DNA from: Haliscomenobacter sp040403615
Lineage (GTDB): Bacteria; Bacteroidota; Bacteroidia; Chitinophagales; Saprospiraceae
Direction: 5' to 3'
Length of the DNA stretch: 64,000 nucleotides
Assembly (NCBI RefSeq): GCF_040403615.1
Contig: NZ_JBBAKG010000014.1
Span: 1-64,000, forward strand
Notes under the pieces: model-generated
What the model was told of the DNA's origin: nothing
What the model saw: only the letters and a program-made list of their open reading frames with translations
Databases searched by the model: none
Program-made: the position numbers and the translations under genes
Shown: positions 24,992 through 32,533 of the stretch, piece by piece
Layout of the letters: every line of letters starts with the position of its first letter
Position numbering within the stretch: position 1 is the stretch's first letter

Positions 24992-26251
24992 TTAGTTGCC
25001 TGTAGTGGTTTGGTAGTTGTACTGGGCCATCAGCAACTGAATTTGATGCAAAAGCAAACCCTGCTTGGCCTGGTCTTCGGCATTCAAATAGGTGATATAA
25101 TCGTTGCTGGTCACGGTGCCAAAATCCAGTTGGTTTTTGGCGGTGTTTTTGATGCTTTCACGCAATTGGATGATCTCGCTGTCGGAAGCAATCAGTTCCT
25201 GCAATTTGCTCAACTCCGCGTTTTGTTGCTTGAGGTTGAGGTTGGTGTTGAACAAGAAGGTTTCTTGTTGCAGACCGATGATGTCTTGGTTAATCGACAG
25301 GATTTTCCGTTCATTTTTGGCCGTATAATAGCCCGAAAGGTTCCAATTCAGCCGCAGGCCTCCGATGTAATACAAATCGAAGGCATTGTTGAGCACATTC
25401 AGCGCAGGTTTGCCGTAGCCACCTTGCAGGAATAAGCTGGCGCGAGGCAGGTTTTTGGCGGTGATGAGCTTGTTTTGTACCTCAAACGTTCGTTGTTGCG
25501 CGCTGTACAAACGCAATTCGAGCCGATTGATGGTAGATGTTACCGTCAACACCGCTGGTTTTTCAAGCACCACATTGTCGTCCAGTTGCTGATGGATGAA
25601 CAAGGAAAGCATGTCCAGGTAGCCTTTTCGGGCAGCTTTGAGCTCAATAATCCGCTGATTGGCCTTGAGCAGTTCTGCTTTGAGGGCGTTGGCGCTGCTT
25701 TTGAGGGCGGTGCCATTGGTGATGGCAGCATTGGTTTTGTCGATCCCCAGTTGGATGTCTTTTTTGAGCAACTCGGTTTGCTGGATTTGCGCATCGACCA
25801 GGATGATTCCAAAAAAAAGCTGATTGATCCTTTCCTTGATCTTGAACAGCTCCACCTCTATCTTCTGGCCTTCCACCTCAGCATTCGATTTGATCAGTTC
25901 TTTTTGGTATTTGACCGTAAATAGGTCGGTGAGGGGCTGGGCCACCTCGGCGTACAATTTGTACTGGTCTTTGCTCAAGGTTGGAATCTCCAGATTGGGC
26001 AAGGAAATCGGAATCTTGGTCACCTCCGACTGGTAGGTGCCTTGTCCGGCTAGATTGAGCTGGGGCAAGGTTCCTTTGGCGGCATTTTCGAGCGAGTAGT
26101 CCCTTGATTTTTCGATCAGGGCGTATTGTTTCAGCAGCGGATAGTTTCGCTTGGCCATGGCGTAGCAACTGTCCACGGACAATTTACCCGTTTGGGTAAA
26201 TGCTGGGTAAAAAATAAGGGCACTCAAGCCCAATAGGAGTATCCTGTACAT
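24992..26251 (-). CDS. TolC-family outer membrane efflux protein
   Basis: 419 residues from the ATG at 26251. A longer frame to 26407 would run through the palindromic element at 26285-26388 and add a leader before the signal peptide (MYRILLLGLSALIFYPAFTQ), so it was rejected. The mature part shows paired long helical regions (LSVDSCYAMAKRNYPLLKQY, then LNLKQQNAELSKLQELIASD) as in outer-membrane efflux proteins. It forms the outer-membrane duct for the tripartite pump. A TTTACCC...GGGTAAA operator candidate lies inside the first codons. Confidence 0.9.
   Translation of the reverse strand: MYRILLLGLSALIFYPAFTQTGKLSVDSCYAMAKRNYPLLKQYALIEKSRDYSLENAAKGTLPQLNLAGQGTYQSEVTKIPISLPNLEIPTLSKDQYKLYAEVAQPLTDLFTVKYQKELIKSNAEVEGQKIEVELFKIKERINQLFFGIILVDAQIQQTELLKKDIQLGIDKTNAAITNGTALKSSANALKAELLKANQRIIELKAARKGYLDMLSLFIHQQLDDNVVLEKPAVLTVTSTINRLELRLYSAQQRTFEVQNKLITAKNLPRASLFLQGGYGKPALNVLNNAFDLYYIGGLRLNWNLSGYYTAKNERKILSINQDIIGLQQETFLFNTNLNLKQQNAELSKLQELIASDSEIIQLRESIKNTAKNQLDFGTVTSNDYITYLNAEDQAKQGLLLHQIQLLMAQYNYQTTTGN
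26183..26200. promoter_or_regulatory. Second TetR operator candidate inside the tolC-like gene
   Basis: TTTACCCGTTTGGGTAAA: 7-base arms around a 4-base centre. The half-sites are the same as in the palindrome at 27029-27044 in front of the TetR gene. An extra half-site GGGTAA lies at 26205-26210. It is 50-70 bases inside the TolC-family gene. Confidence 0.5.
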
Positions 26252-26284
26252 AGAGATCAGGGTTTTTCGAATGAGGAATTTTTT

Positions 26285-26388
26285 GAGTGACGGGTGACGA
26301 ATCCCGAGCTCCGGCACTTCGGCTTCACTTCGACTTCGCTCAGTGAGCAACTCAGTGACTGGAGCTCGGGATTCGTCATTCGTCACTC
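26285..26388. repeat. 104-base intergenic inverted repeat with 7-base tandem units
   Basis: Arms 26285-26312 and 26361-26388 pair at 26 of 28 positions. The right arm, read on the minus strand, holds TGACGAA twice in tandem followed by TCCCGAG. The 48-base loop carries further short inverted segments. It fills the gap between the TetR and TolC-family genes. Confidence 0.75.
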
Positions 26389-26407
26389 GAAAAACTCGAT
26401 ATTCCAT

Positions 26408-27019
26408 TCACGGTTTTAAAGCATTTTTTACAAAATCAATGATTTCGCTTTTCCGGGTATGCATGAGCATCATGAAACTTTGATCATCGATGCCGATTAC
26501 TTTTTGAAACAAGGGTCGGGCAATAAAAGGAAATACACACATCGACATGACGTTCAAAATCAGGTGCACCGGATTGATTTCCCTGATTTTGCCTTCCTGG
26601 ATTTCCTTCGAAATCTGCATCATCAGTGGAATCGGATTGGGGCGACTGGGTTTGCTCATGATTTCCTCTACAAAAGCATGGGTATTGGTGTGCAATTCGT
26701 TGACTACAAATCCTGGTAAATTGGGATTGTTCAGCAGCATGTCGAAGTACACATCGACTACCAATTCCATTTTATGCGAGATCGAATCTTCGCTTTCGAA
26801 GATGACATTCAATTGTGAAGTTACTTTCAAAAAAGCTTCTTCAAAGATGGCCTTGAAGAGTTTTTCCTTACTCTTGCCTTTGAAGTAATACTGCAAAAGA
26901 CCTTTGTTGACACCCGCCCGCTCGGCAATTTCCTGCGTGCGGGTGGCGGCGTAGCCTTTTTGGGTAAAAACTTCTTTGGCGGCTTGGATGATCTTTTCCT
27001 CGGTACTCAGTTCCTTCAT
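26408..27019 (-). CDS. TetR/AcrR family regulator of the efflux operon
   Basis: 203 residues. The N-terminal helix-turn-helix matches TetR (AAKEVFTQKGYAATRTQEIAERAGVNKG, then LLQYYFKGKSKEKLF); the C-terminal part is a helical ligand-binding domain of ordinary length. It is the first gene of the efflux operon, like CecR (YbiH) before YbhGFSR in E. coli. A perfect 16-base palindrome lies 10 bases upstream of its start, the expected place for autoregulation. Confidence 0.92.
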   Translation of the reverse strand: MKELSTEEKIIQAAKEVFTQKGYAATRTQEIAERAGVNKGLLQYYFKGKSKEKLFKAIFEEAFLKVTSQLNVIFESEDSISHKMELVVDVYFDMLLNNPNLPGFVVNELHTNTHAFVEEIMSKPSRPNPIPLMMQISKEIQEGKIREINPVHLILNVMSMCVFPFIARPLFQKVIGIDDQSFMMLMHTRKSEIIDFVKNALKP

Positions 27020-27028
27020 GACACAAGT

Positions 27029-27044
27029 TTACCCAATTGGGTAA
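27029..27044. promoter_or_regulatory. Palindromic TetR operator candidate
   Basis: TTACCCAATTGGGTAA is a perfect 16-base palindrome 10 bases before the regulator start codon. The same half-sites recur at 26183-26200. The rest of the 150-base gap to 27171 holds a small hairpin (27133-27150) and no gene. Confidence 0.6.
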
Positions 27045-27171
27045 TTTTGGACAAAAATAGGCGAGATGTATGAATATGTCAAGAGGTGGGCATTTTTTTT
27101 CAATGCATAGAATCAATCACAAGAATTCTATAGGTTTTTCTATAAAAACCCTTCACCAATTCCTGCATTCA

Positions 27172-27978
27172 CTACCTCCCCAACACCAGCACTTTTTCTC
27201 CATTCCAGACCAGCACCCAATTGGGCAAACCCGCAATCAATTGGACTTTGGGGGGCAGGCCTTTTAATGCGCTTGGATCCAATCCAATTTGTGTGCTTAT
27301 GTAATATTCTCCCTGTTGTCGGTACAACAAGTATTGGTCAAAATTTTGCAATTGCTCAATGCCCTGGATAGGGATGAAATTTTTGAATTGGCCGAAAAAG
27401 TCGAACACCAGTACGCCTTGATCCGGGTCAACCAGGTAAATACCTTTCTCATTGGTGACCATTTGGTTGGGGACAAACCTGCGCCCCAACAGCAGGCTCA
27501 AATCCTGGCTGGTATGCTTAATGGTACCTTGTCGATCAATTTGGTTGATGGTATTGAGCGCTCCATCATAAATCCAGATCTGCCGATCACGCCCAACCGC
27601 AACAAGTGTTGGGAAGGGAAATTCTTCGGTTTTGAGGCGCACATCGGCAGTGAGGTTGAGGGTACGGTCTAAAAACAGGATGGTTTGATAGTCGGGATAA
27701 AACAGCACCAGGTCAAAAGGGTCGCTGGCGTCTACCTTGCTCAAGCGGCCAAGGTAGCGGTTGCTGAATTCGAAGAGGACTTTCCCGGATTCGGTGCATT
27801 TGCGCAGCACCTGATTGGGTGTAATCAGGTAAATTTGTTTCAGTTTATCGCTCGTGAAGGATTGCACCTCAGCATCAAAACTTTGGACAATCCGCAGCGT
27901 ATCTTGCCCCCATACAGGTTGCAGAATTGTGGCAAAAACAAGTATCCCCAAACCAACCCAGGTCTTAATGTTGGCCAT
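27172..27978 (-). CDS. Secreted beta-propeller-like protein of unknown function
   Basis: 268 residues from the ATG at 27978, chosen because it starts a signal peptide (MANIKTWVGLGILVFATILQ); this start overlaps the lpxH 3' end by 14 bases. The mature part has repeated short strand patterns (LVAVGRDRQIWIYDGALNTI, GIYLVDPDQGVLVFDFFGQF) like NHL or six-bladed propeller repeats. No named family was recognised. It is translationally close to lpxH but a shared role is not evident. Confidence 0.65.
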   Translation of the reverse strand: MANIKTWVGLGILVFATILQPVWGQDTLRIVQSFDAEVQSFTSDKLKQIYLITPNQVLRKCTESGKVLFEFSNRYLGRLSKVDASDPFDLVLFYPDYQTILFLDRTLNLTADVRLKTEEFPFPTLVAVGRDRQIWIYDGALNTINQIDRQGTIKHTSQDLSLLLGRRFVPNQMVTNEKGIYLVDPDQGVLVFDFFGQFKNFIPIQGIEQLQNFDQYLLYRQQGEYYISTQIGLDPSALKGLPPKVQLIAGLPNWVLVWNGEKVLVLGR

Positions 27979-28735
27979 ATATTTTTCCCTCGGGATTTTC
28001 AAAAAACCGGAGTTCCAAATCTTCTCCATCAAATACACCATATGAATTATTGAACAACCATTCTCCCAAATTGACATAACGACTTTTGCCGTTGTTTAGC
28101 ACACAATCGATGGGCAAATGCCGATGACCAAAAACGTAATAATCAGCTGGTTGCCATTCCAATTGTTCATTGGCATAAATGAGCAACCACTCTTTGTCTG
28201 CTCCCAAAAATTGTTCTTCGGGTGGATTGGCGCTGCGGCTGCGACCCGACCAAAACTGTGCCACCCCCACCCCGAAGTTGGGGTGCACGCGGGCAAACAG
28301 CCACTGAAAAAAAGGACTGGCAAAAATGTGTTTCAGCATTTTATACCCATGATCGCCGGGTCCTAATCCATCACCGTGACCAATCAGGAAAGTTTTGCCG
28401 TTGAATTCGCGCAAGACAGGCTTGCGGTGGATGGGAATGCCAAATTCTTCCTCAAAGTACCGAAACATCCACATGTCGTGGTTGCCGGTAAAAAAATGGA
28501 TGGGAATGCCCGCATCGCGCAGTTCGGCGAGTTTGCCCAGAAACCGAGTATACCCTTTGGGAACCACCGCTTTGTATTCAAACCAAAAATCGAACAAATC
28601 TCCTACCAGGAAAATTTCCTGGGCGTCTTTACGGATCTCTTCCAGCCAACGCACAATTTGCAACTCGCGTTCCCGGCTGGAATATTTACCGGGTACACCC
28701 AAATGAAAATCGGAGGCGAAATAAATTTTTGACAT
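27965..28735 (-). CDS. lpxH: UDP-2,3-diacylglucosamine diphosphatase
   Basis: A 256-residue calcineurin-like phosphoesterase. Metal ligands are visible in order: DFHLG (D9, H11), GDLFDFW (D46), GNHDMW (N85, H86), GHGDG and FGHRHLP near the C-terminus. These match LpxH, which cleaves UDP-2,3-diacylglucosamine to lipid X in lipid A synthesis at the inner membrane. lpxD, an earlier step, is at the other end of this window. Length fits the Bacteroidota type. Confidence 0.9.
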   Translation of the reverse strand: MSKIYFASDFHLGVPGKYSSRERELQIVRWLEEIRKDAQEIFLVGDLFDFWFEYKAVVPKGYTRFLGKLAELRDAGIPIHFFTGNHDMWMFRYFEEEFGIPIHRKPVLREFNGKTFLIGHGDGLGPGDHGYKMLKHIFASPFFQWLFARVHPNFGVGVAQFWSGRSRSANPPEEQFLGADKEWLLIYANEQLEWQPADYYVFGHRHLPIDCVLNNGKSRYVNLGEWLFNNSYGVFDGEDLELRFFENPEGKIYGQH

Positions 28736-28767
28736 ACCTTTTGTGGTTGTAATAATTGGCCGCGTGA

Positions 28768-28793
28768 TTATTTCCCATTTTTATTTCCCATTT
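28768..28793. repeat. 13-base tandem repeat between lpxH and the SDR gene
   Basis: TTATTTCCCATTT occurs twice in direct tandem in the 84-base divergent gap. It may be part of the promoter region; nothing else supports a role. Confidence 0.6.
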
Positions 28794-28819
28794 TTGCTGT
28801 CTACTAAAATCACCAATAG

Positions 28820-29608
28820 ATGAATTTGAACCTTCAGGGCAAAAATGCCCTCATCGGCGGAAGCAGCAAAGGAATTGGCAAAGCCATTGCTATTGAATTG
28901 GCCAAGCTGGGAGCAAATGTAACAATTATGGCGCGCTCTGCCGAATTGCTGGCCGAAGTCGTGCAAGAATTGGACCAAAATCATCCGGGGCAACAACACG
29001 ATTTTTTGGTGGTGGATTTCAACGATCGGGCTGAGTTGCACCAGCGCGTGGTGGGTCTGCTTACGGTCAAACCAATCCACATTTTGATCAACAATACCGG
29101 TGGCCCCAACGGTGGGCCCATTTTGGATGCCCAACCGGAGCAATTTCTGCAAGCTTTTCAAAATCACCTGCTGTGCAATCACCTGCTTGCCCAATTGGTT
29201 ATTCCCAAAATGAAGGCTGCAGGATTTGGCCGGATTGTAAACGTGGTCTCCACCTCGGTGCGCGTACCGCTCGACAATTTGGGGGTATCCAACACCACAC
29301 GGGGCGCAGTAGCATCCTGGGCCAAAACCCTGGCCAATGAGGTTGCCAAAGATGGAATTACTGTAAATAACGTGCTGCCAGGGTTTACAGAAACCGAAAG
29401 GTTGGTGGAAGTGCTGGCAGGCTCGGCTCAACGCAAAGGCATTGCCTTGGAACAAGAACTGCAACAAGCCAGGGAAACCATTCCAGCCGGACGCTTTGGT
29501 ACTGCCGAAGAAATAGCCAGTGTAGCTGCATTTTTGTGTACCCCAGCCGCTGCGTACGTTACAGGCACGAGTATCCTGGTAGATGGAGGCAGAACGCGCA
29601 GTATTTGA
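28820..29608 (+). CDS. Atypical short-chain dehydrogenase/reductase
   Basis: 262 residues with the SDR Rossmann fold: GGSSKGIG at 13-20, LINNTGGPNGG near 89-98, and a C-terminal ITVNNVLPGF / YVTGTSILVDGG. The catalytic YxxxK is replaced by S157-xxx-R161 (SNTTR), while Ser residues 144-146 are kept. The same substitution occurs in a subgroup of SDR proteins annotated as oxidoreductases or 3-oxoacyl-ACP reductase-like. Classical dehydrogenase activity is doubtful. Substrate unknown. The stop codon is also the first three bases of the hairpin at 29606-29697. Confidence 0.85.
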   Translation: MNLNLQGKNALIGGSSKGIGKAIAIELAKLGANVTIMARSAELLAEVVQELDQNHPGQQHDFLVVDFNDRAELHQRVVGLLTVKPIHILINNTGGPNGGPILDAQPEQFLQAFQNHLLCNHLLAQLVIPKMKAAGFGRIVNVVSTSVRVPLDNLGVSNTTRGAVASWAKTLANEVAKDGITVNNVLPGFTETERLVEVLAGSAQRKGIALEQELQQARETIPAGRFGTAEEIASVAAFLCTPAAAYVTGTSILVDGGRTRSI

Positions 29609-29697
29609 TCAGCTGTGAGCTTTGAGCTGTGAGCTATCAGCTATCAGCAAGCATCGCCCTGGCTGATGGCTGATAGCTGATGGCTCACAGCTGATCA
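29606..29697. repeat. 92-base hairpin built from 7-base tandem repeats
   Basis: The left side reads as successive heptads AGCTGTG, AGCTTTG, AGCTGTG, AGCTATC, AGCTATC. The right side, reverse-complemented, reads AGCTGTG, AGCCATC, AGCTATC, AGCCATC. The outer 15 bases (29606-29620 with 29683-29697) pair perfectly. The element starts at the stop codon of the SDR gene. There is no T-tract. Confidence 0.8.
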
Positions 29698-29767
29698 CTT
29701 TAATACCCTTGAGTCGGTATTTTTTCTAATATCATGCAAAATAATAGATACAACCAGAAAGGTTTTT

Positions 29768-29775
29768 TATCTTTG
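29768..29775 (+). promoter_or_regulatory. TAnnTTTG -7 box before the T9SS cargo gene
   Basis: TATCTTTG at 29768-29775 matches the Bacteroidota -7 consensus. The gap 29609-29909 is about 300 bases and otherwise holds only the hairpin above and a roughly 130-base leader. An in-frame GTG at 29775 falls inside this box, which argues against it as the start codon. Confidence 0.5.
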
Positions 29776-29909
29776 TGAGAATTGTTTACTCTCCTAGCTT
29801 TTGTATTATAGTCTTGCACAGGATTCATGCTCATGAAAAGGCCAGTCGACCCAAAGATCGCCTCTTAAACCTAACTATATTTTGTCATTTTTATACAATC
29901 ATAATACCC

Positions 29910-31961
29910 ATGATTCGGCTATTTTTATCCGTGCTACTAACAGGTTGTTACTTCCTTGCGACAGCGCAAACTGCTCGCATCATCAACCAAACAGAATCTT
30001 CCTACCTGCTTTTTGAAGCAGAAGCTTTTGCTGACAATCAAGCAAGTGGACAAGGCCAAACGGCCAATTGGGAGATCAAACAAGATGGAAAAGTGAAAGG
30101 CGTAAGTACTACTGCCGATCGCAACTTTCCCAATCAAGATTACAATGCCGCCAAGCTGGTATACCATATCCAGGTAACCAACGCTGGCAATTACACTTTG
30201 TACTTTAGCCGCAAACTTTATACCTCCACCGCAAGTTTCGTATTGCCTAAAATCAACGAGGCTGCTGCAAACAACATTCGCCGCCGGGTGAGTTGTTCCG
30301 GTGGCCCAGATGCGGATTATACCTGGCAGAATTCACGCCGTACTTTCTTTTTTGCGGCCAATACGGTTTATACCGTGGTTTTGCTGCCAGAGGCAACCAA
30401 AGGTTTGACCATTGACAAGCTGCTGTTTCACCGGGATGAAACCCTGGAACCGGTTTCTTTGGCCAAAGCAATTTTGAAAACGACTGCTCCAAGCAATGAA
30501 TCCATCAAGGGTTTGCTGGCTTATAACCTTCCAGAAGCAGGCCAGGGCAAAGCTTTTAACCTTGATGTAACCAAATCTACCGGGGCAAAAGCAGTTACCA
30601 ATCCAGCCACAGCCAAGGGCTATTTCCCCTACTCTGGTAAATCGTTTATCGAATTGGAGCGCGTAAATGGCAAAGCCCGTTTGGTGATGTCGCCGCTCAA
30701 TTATTCTACCTGCTTCATGTTCTTTGGCGATCTGGCCTTGAACCTCAAATTGATGTCGCCTAGTGAATTTGTGAGTCCTTTGGATACCGTAAAAATTTGG
30801 GCAGAGTTGGAAGGATTGTCTACACAGAAAATCCAACTGGCCGAGTTTACTGGATTGAACATGACTTACCAGGGCATTGAAGCCAAAGCGCCAAACAGTC
30901 CTGCTTTTTACAACAAGATTACCTACATCGTAGAGTTTTCTGGTGAAGGCGATGAAAAACTTTGGATCGACGACATGTCTGTCCAGTTTCAAAGCACGTC
31001 ATTCAATTTCCTGATTCCACCTGCTGATTTGTCCATTGTTGAAGACACCATCATCCTTGGTGCTCCATTTTATACCTTTTCAATCCGCGGGAACCTTACC
31101 GATACGATGGTCAAAAACTCTACTTTCTACTGGAGTTTCAAAGGATTAAAAGATACCATTGTCAAATCAAAAGACACCTTGCGGTATGTATTCCCACGCA
31201 GTGGCTTCTACGATTTGACCTTGACGCTGCGTTCTCGTGCCTTTATCGATCCAAGTTGTGACAGTGTGACTACAGTGGTTTCCAAGACGGTCTTTGTACC
31301 TACCTTTGATCCCAAGAAGTTGCTTCCTCCCAAGAAAGATACGGTCATTGTAGTTACGCCACCAAAAGATACCACCAAAACCAATCCACCCAAGGATACA
31401 ACCAAAACTGGTGGCGGCACAACGCCTCCTAAGGATACAATCAAAACCGGTCCCAAAGATACTGTAGTGATTGGCGGCCCCAAAGACACCACGGGCGTTG
31501 GAGGTGGCACAACACCTCCAAAAGACACTATCAAAACTGGTGGCGGTGGCACAACTACTCCTCCAAAGGACACCACCAAAACCGGCACTGGCGGTGGCAC
31601 AACACCACCTAAGGATACGATCAAAACTGGCGGCGGCGGTACTACTCCACCCAAAGACACTACTGGTGTAGGTGGTGGCGGTACAGGAACCCCTCCAATT
31701 GATGTCACACTCGACGTTCCTCCTGTTGGGCTGAAGGTGTATCCGAATCCCACTACAGACCTGTTGATCATCCAGACCGATAATCTGGTCAAGGTTAATT
31801 ATGATTTGACCAACTCACGTGGGCAAACGCTGTACAAGGGTCAATTTGTACAACAAATCTTGCTTTCGATCGGATCACAACCAGCAGGCTTCTACTTCTT
31901 GCGACTTGCAGATGCCAAGGGAGTCCAAATCGGTGCGGTACAGAAGATCATCAAACGATAA
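29910..31961 (+). CDS. T9SS-exported surface protein with PKDT repeats
   Basis: 683 residues from ATG 29910, which begins a signal peptide (MIRLFLSVLLTGCYFLATAQ). Residues 20-160 look like a carbohydrate-binding-type beta sandwich (YLLFEAEAFADNQASG). A PKD-like stretch follows, then about 120 residues of low complexity with PPKDT alternating with Gly/Thr runs (31330-31690). The last 75 residues are a type A sorting domain (LKVYPNPTTDLLIIQ, PAGFYFLRL). The protein should be secreted by the type IX system and anchored to or released from the surface. No catalytic domain was seen. Confidence 0.82.
   Translation: MIRLFLSVLLTGCYFLATAQTARIINQTESSYLLFEAEAFADNQASGQGQTANWEIKQDGKVKGVSTTADRNFPNQDYNAAKLVYHIQVTNAGNYTLYFSRKLYTSTASFVLPKINEAAANNIRRRVSCSGGPDADYTWQNSRRTFFFAANTVYTVVLLPEATKGLTIDKLLFHRDETLEPVSLAKAILKTTAPSNESIKGLLAYNLPEAGQGKAFNLDVTKSTGAKAVTNPATAKGYFPYSGKSFIELERVNGKARLVMSPLNYSTCFMFFGDLALNLKLMSPSEFVSPLDTVKIWAELEGLSTQKIQLAEFTGLNMTYQGIEAKAPNSPAFYNKITYIVEFSGEGDEKLWIDDMSVQFQSTSFNFLIPPADLSIVEDTIILGAPFYTFSIRGNLTDTMVKNSTFYWSFKGLKDTIVKSKDTLRYVFPRSGFYDLTLTLRSRAFIDPSCDSVTTVVSKTVFVPTFDPKKLLPPKKDTVIVVTPPKDTTKTNPPKDTTKTGGGTTPPKDTIKTGPKDTVVIGGPKDTTGVGGGTTPPKDTIKTGGGGTTTPPKDTTKTGTGGGTTPPKDTIKTGGGGTTPPKDTTGVGGGGTGTPPIDVTLDVPPVGLKVYPNPTTDLLIIQTDNLVKVNYDLTNSRGQTLYKGQFVQQILLSIGSQPAGFYFLRLADAKGVQIGAVQKIIKR
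31330..31690 (+). repeat. Degenerate PPKDT-coding repeat array
   Basis: About ten copies of a CCxCCxAARGAYAC-type unit coding PPKDT, spaced by Gly/Thr-rich linkers of varying length. Probably a flexible stalk between the folded part and the sorting domain. Confidence 0.75.
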
Positions 31962-31990
31962 CCCTTCTGAAAAGGGAAAGCCCTAAAGTC

Positions 31991-32034
31991 AAAAGCCTCC
32001 TTCCTCAAATTGAGTGAAGGAGGCTTTTTTTTTT
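31991..32034 (+). terminator. Rho-independent terminator after the T9SS cargo gene
   Basis: The stem AAAAGCCTCCTTC (31991-32003) pairs with 32016-32028, extended inside by CTCA/TGAG, and a ten-base T run reaches 32034. It is a strong, textbook structure. Confidence 0.92.
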
Positions 32035-32092
32035 GAATTGAGCAGATAGGCGGCTTTTGAGGAGCAGCAATCCCCAGGTTATGATTGCAACA

Positions 32093-32533
32093 TTAAATGG
32101 GCAAATCTGGAATAGGCGAACTGAAGGAGTACAGCAATAAATCATGGGTAGTGATCAACCCAACCAGCCTATCGTCTTCTACCACAGGAATGGCGTGGAA
32201 TTGATTGGCCAAAAAGATATCTGCTGCTAGTCCAATGGTATCTTCAGGTTCCAGACTGAGGGGGTGATCGGTCATCAAGTCTTTGGCCTTAAGCACCTCG
32301 TATTCTTTTTCAGACCAGGTACGACCAGTTGTTTCCAAAGAGAAGATGTAGGCAACCTTATAGAAATCTTGTTTGCTGATGATGCCCAAAAGTTTATCAT
32401 CGCCTTCTACGACGGGCAGATGGTGAAACTCGTGCTGTTCAAAAATGTCTTTTATGGCGCGTGCGGTGGTTTGTGGTTCTACAGTCACCAACCTTGTCGA
32501 CATTACCTCACTGATGGGTCGATTCGGATTCAT
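32093..32533 (-). CDS. Protein with two CBS domains
   Basis: 146 residues made of a CBS pair: SEVMSTRLVTVEPQTTARAI with HHLPVVEGDDKLLGIIS, then AKDLMTDHPLSLEPEDTIGL with HAIPVVEDDRLVGLITTHDL. CBS pairs bind adenine nucleotides (AMP, ATP, SAM) and act as energy sensors. Its ATG overlaps the stop of the thioredoxin-fold gene by four bases, so the two are co-translated. They lie back to back with the FixL-like kinase, which hints at a shared stress or energy response. Confidence 0.9.
   Translation of the reverse strand: MNPNRPISEVMSTRLVTVEPQTTARAIKDIFEQHEFHHLPVVEGDDKLLGIISKQDFYKVAYIFSLETTGRTWSEKEYEVLKAKDLMTDHPLSLEPEDTIGLAADIFLANQFHAIPVVEDDRLVGLITTHDLLLYSFSSPIPDLPI

Noticed and set aside
26252..26407. 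52-residue N-terminal extension of the TolC-family protein
   Set aside because: It reads through the inverted repeat 26285-26388 and precedes a normal signal peptide.
27133..27150. GGTTTTT/AAAAACC hairpin after the propeller-like gene as a terminator
   Set aside because: Very AT-rich stem and no T-tract on the minus strand; too weak to call.
29775..29909. N-terminal extension of the T9SS cargo from a GTG start
   Set aside because: The GTG overlaps the TATCTTTG -7 box and a typical signal peptide begins at ATG 29910.
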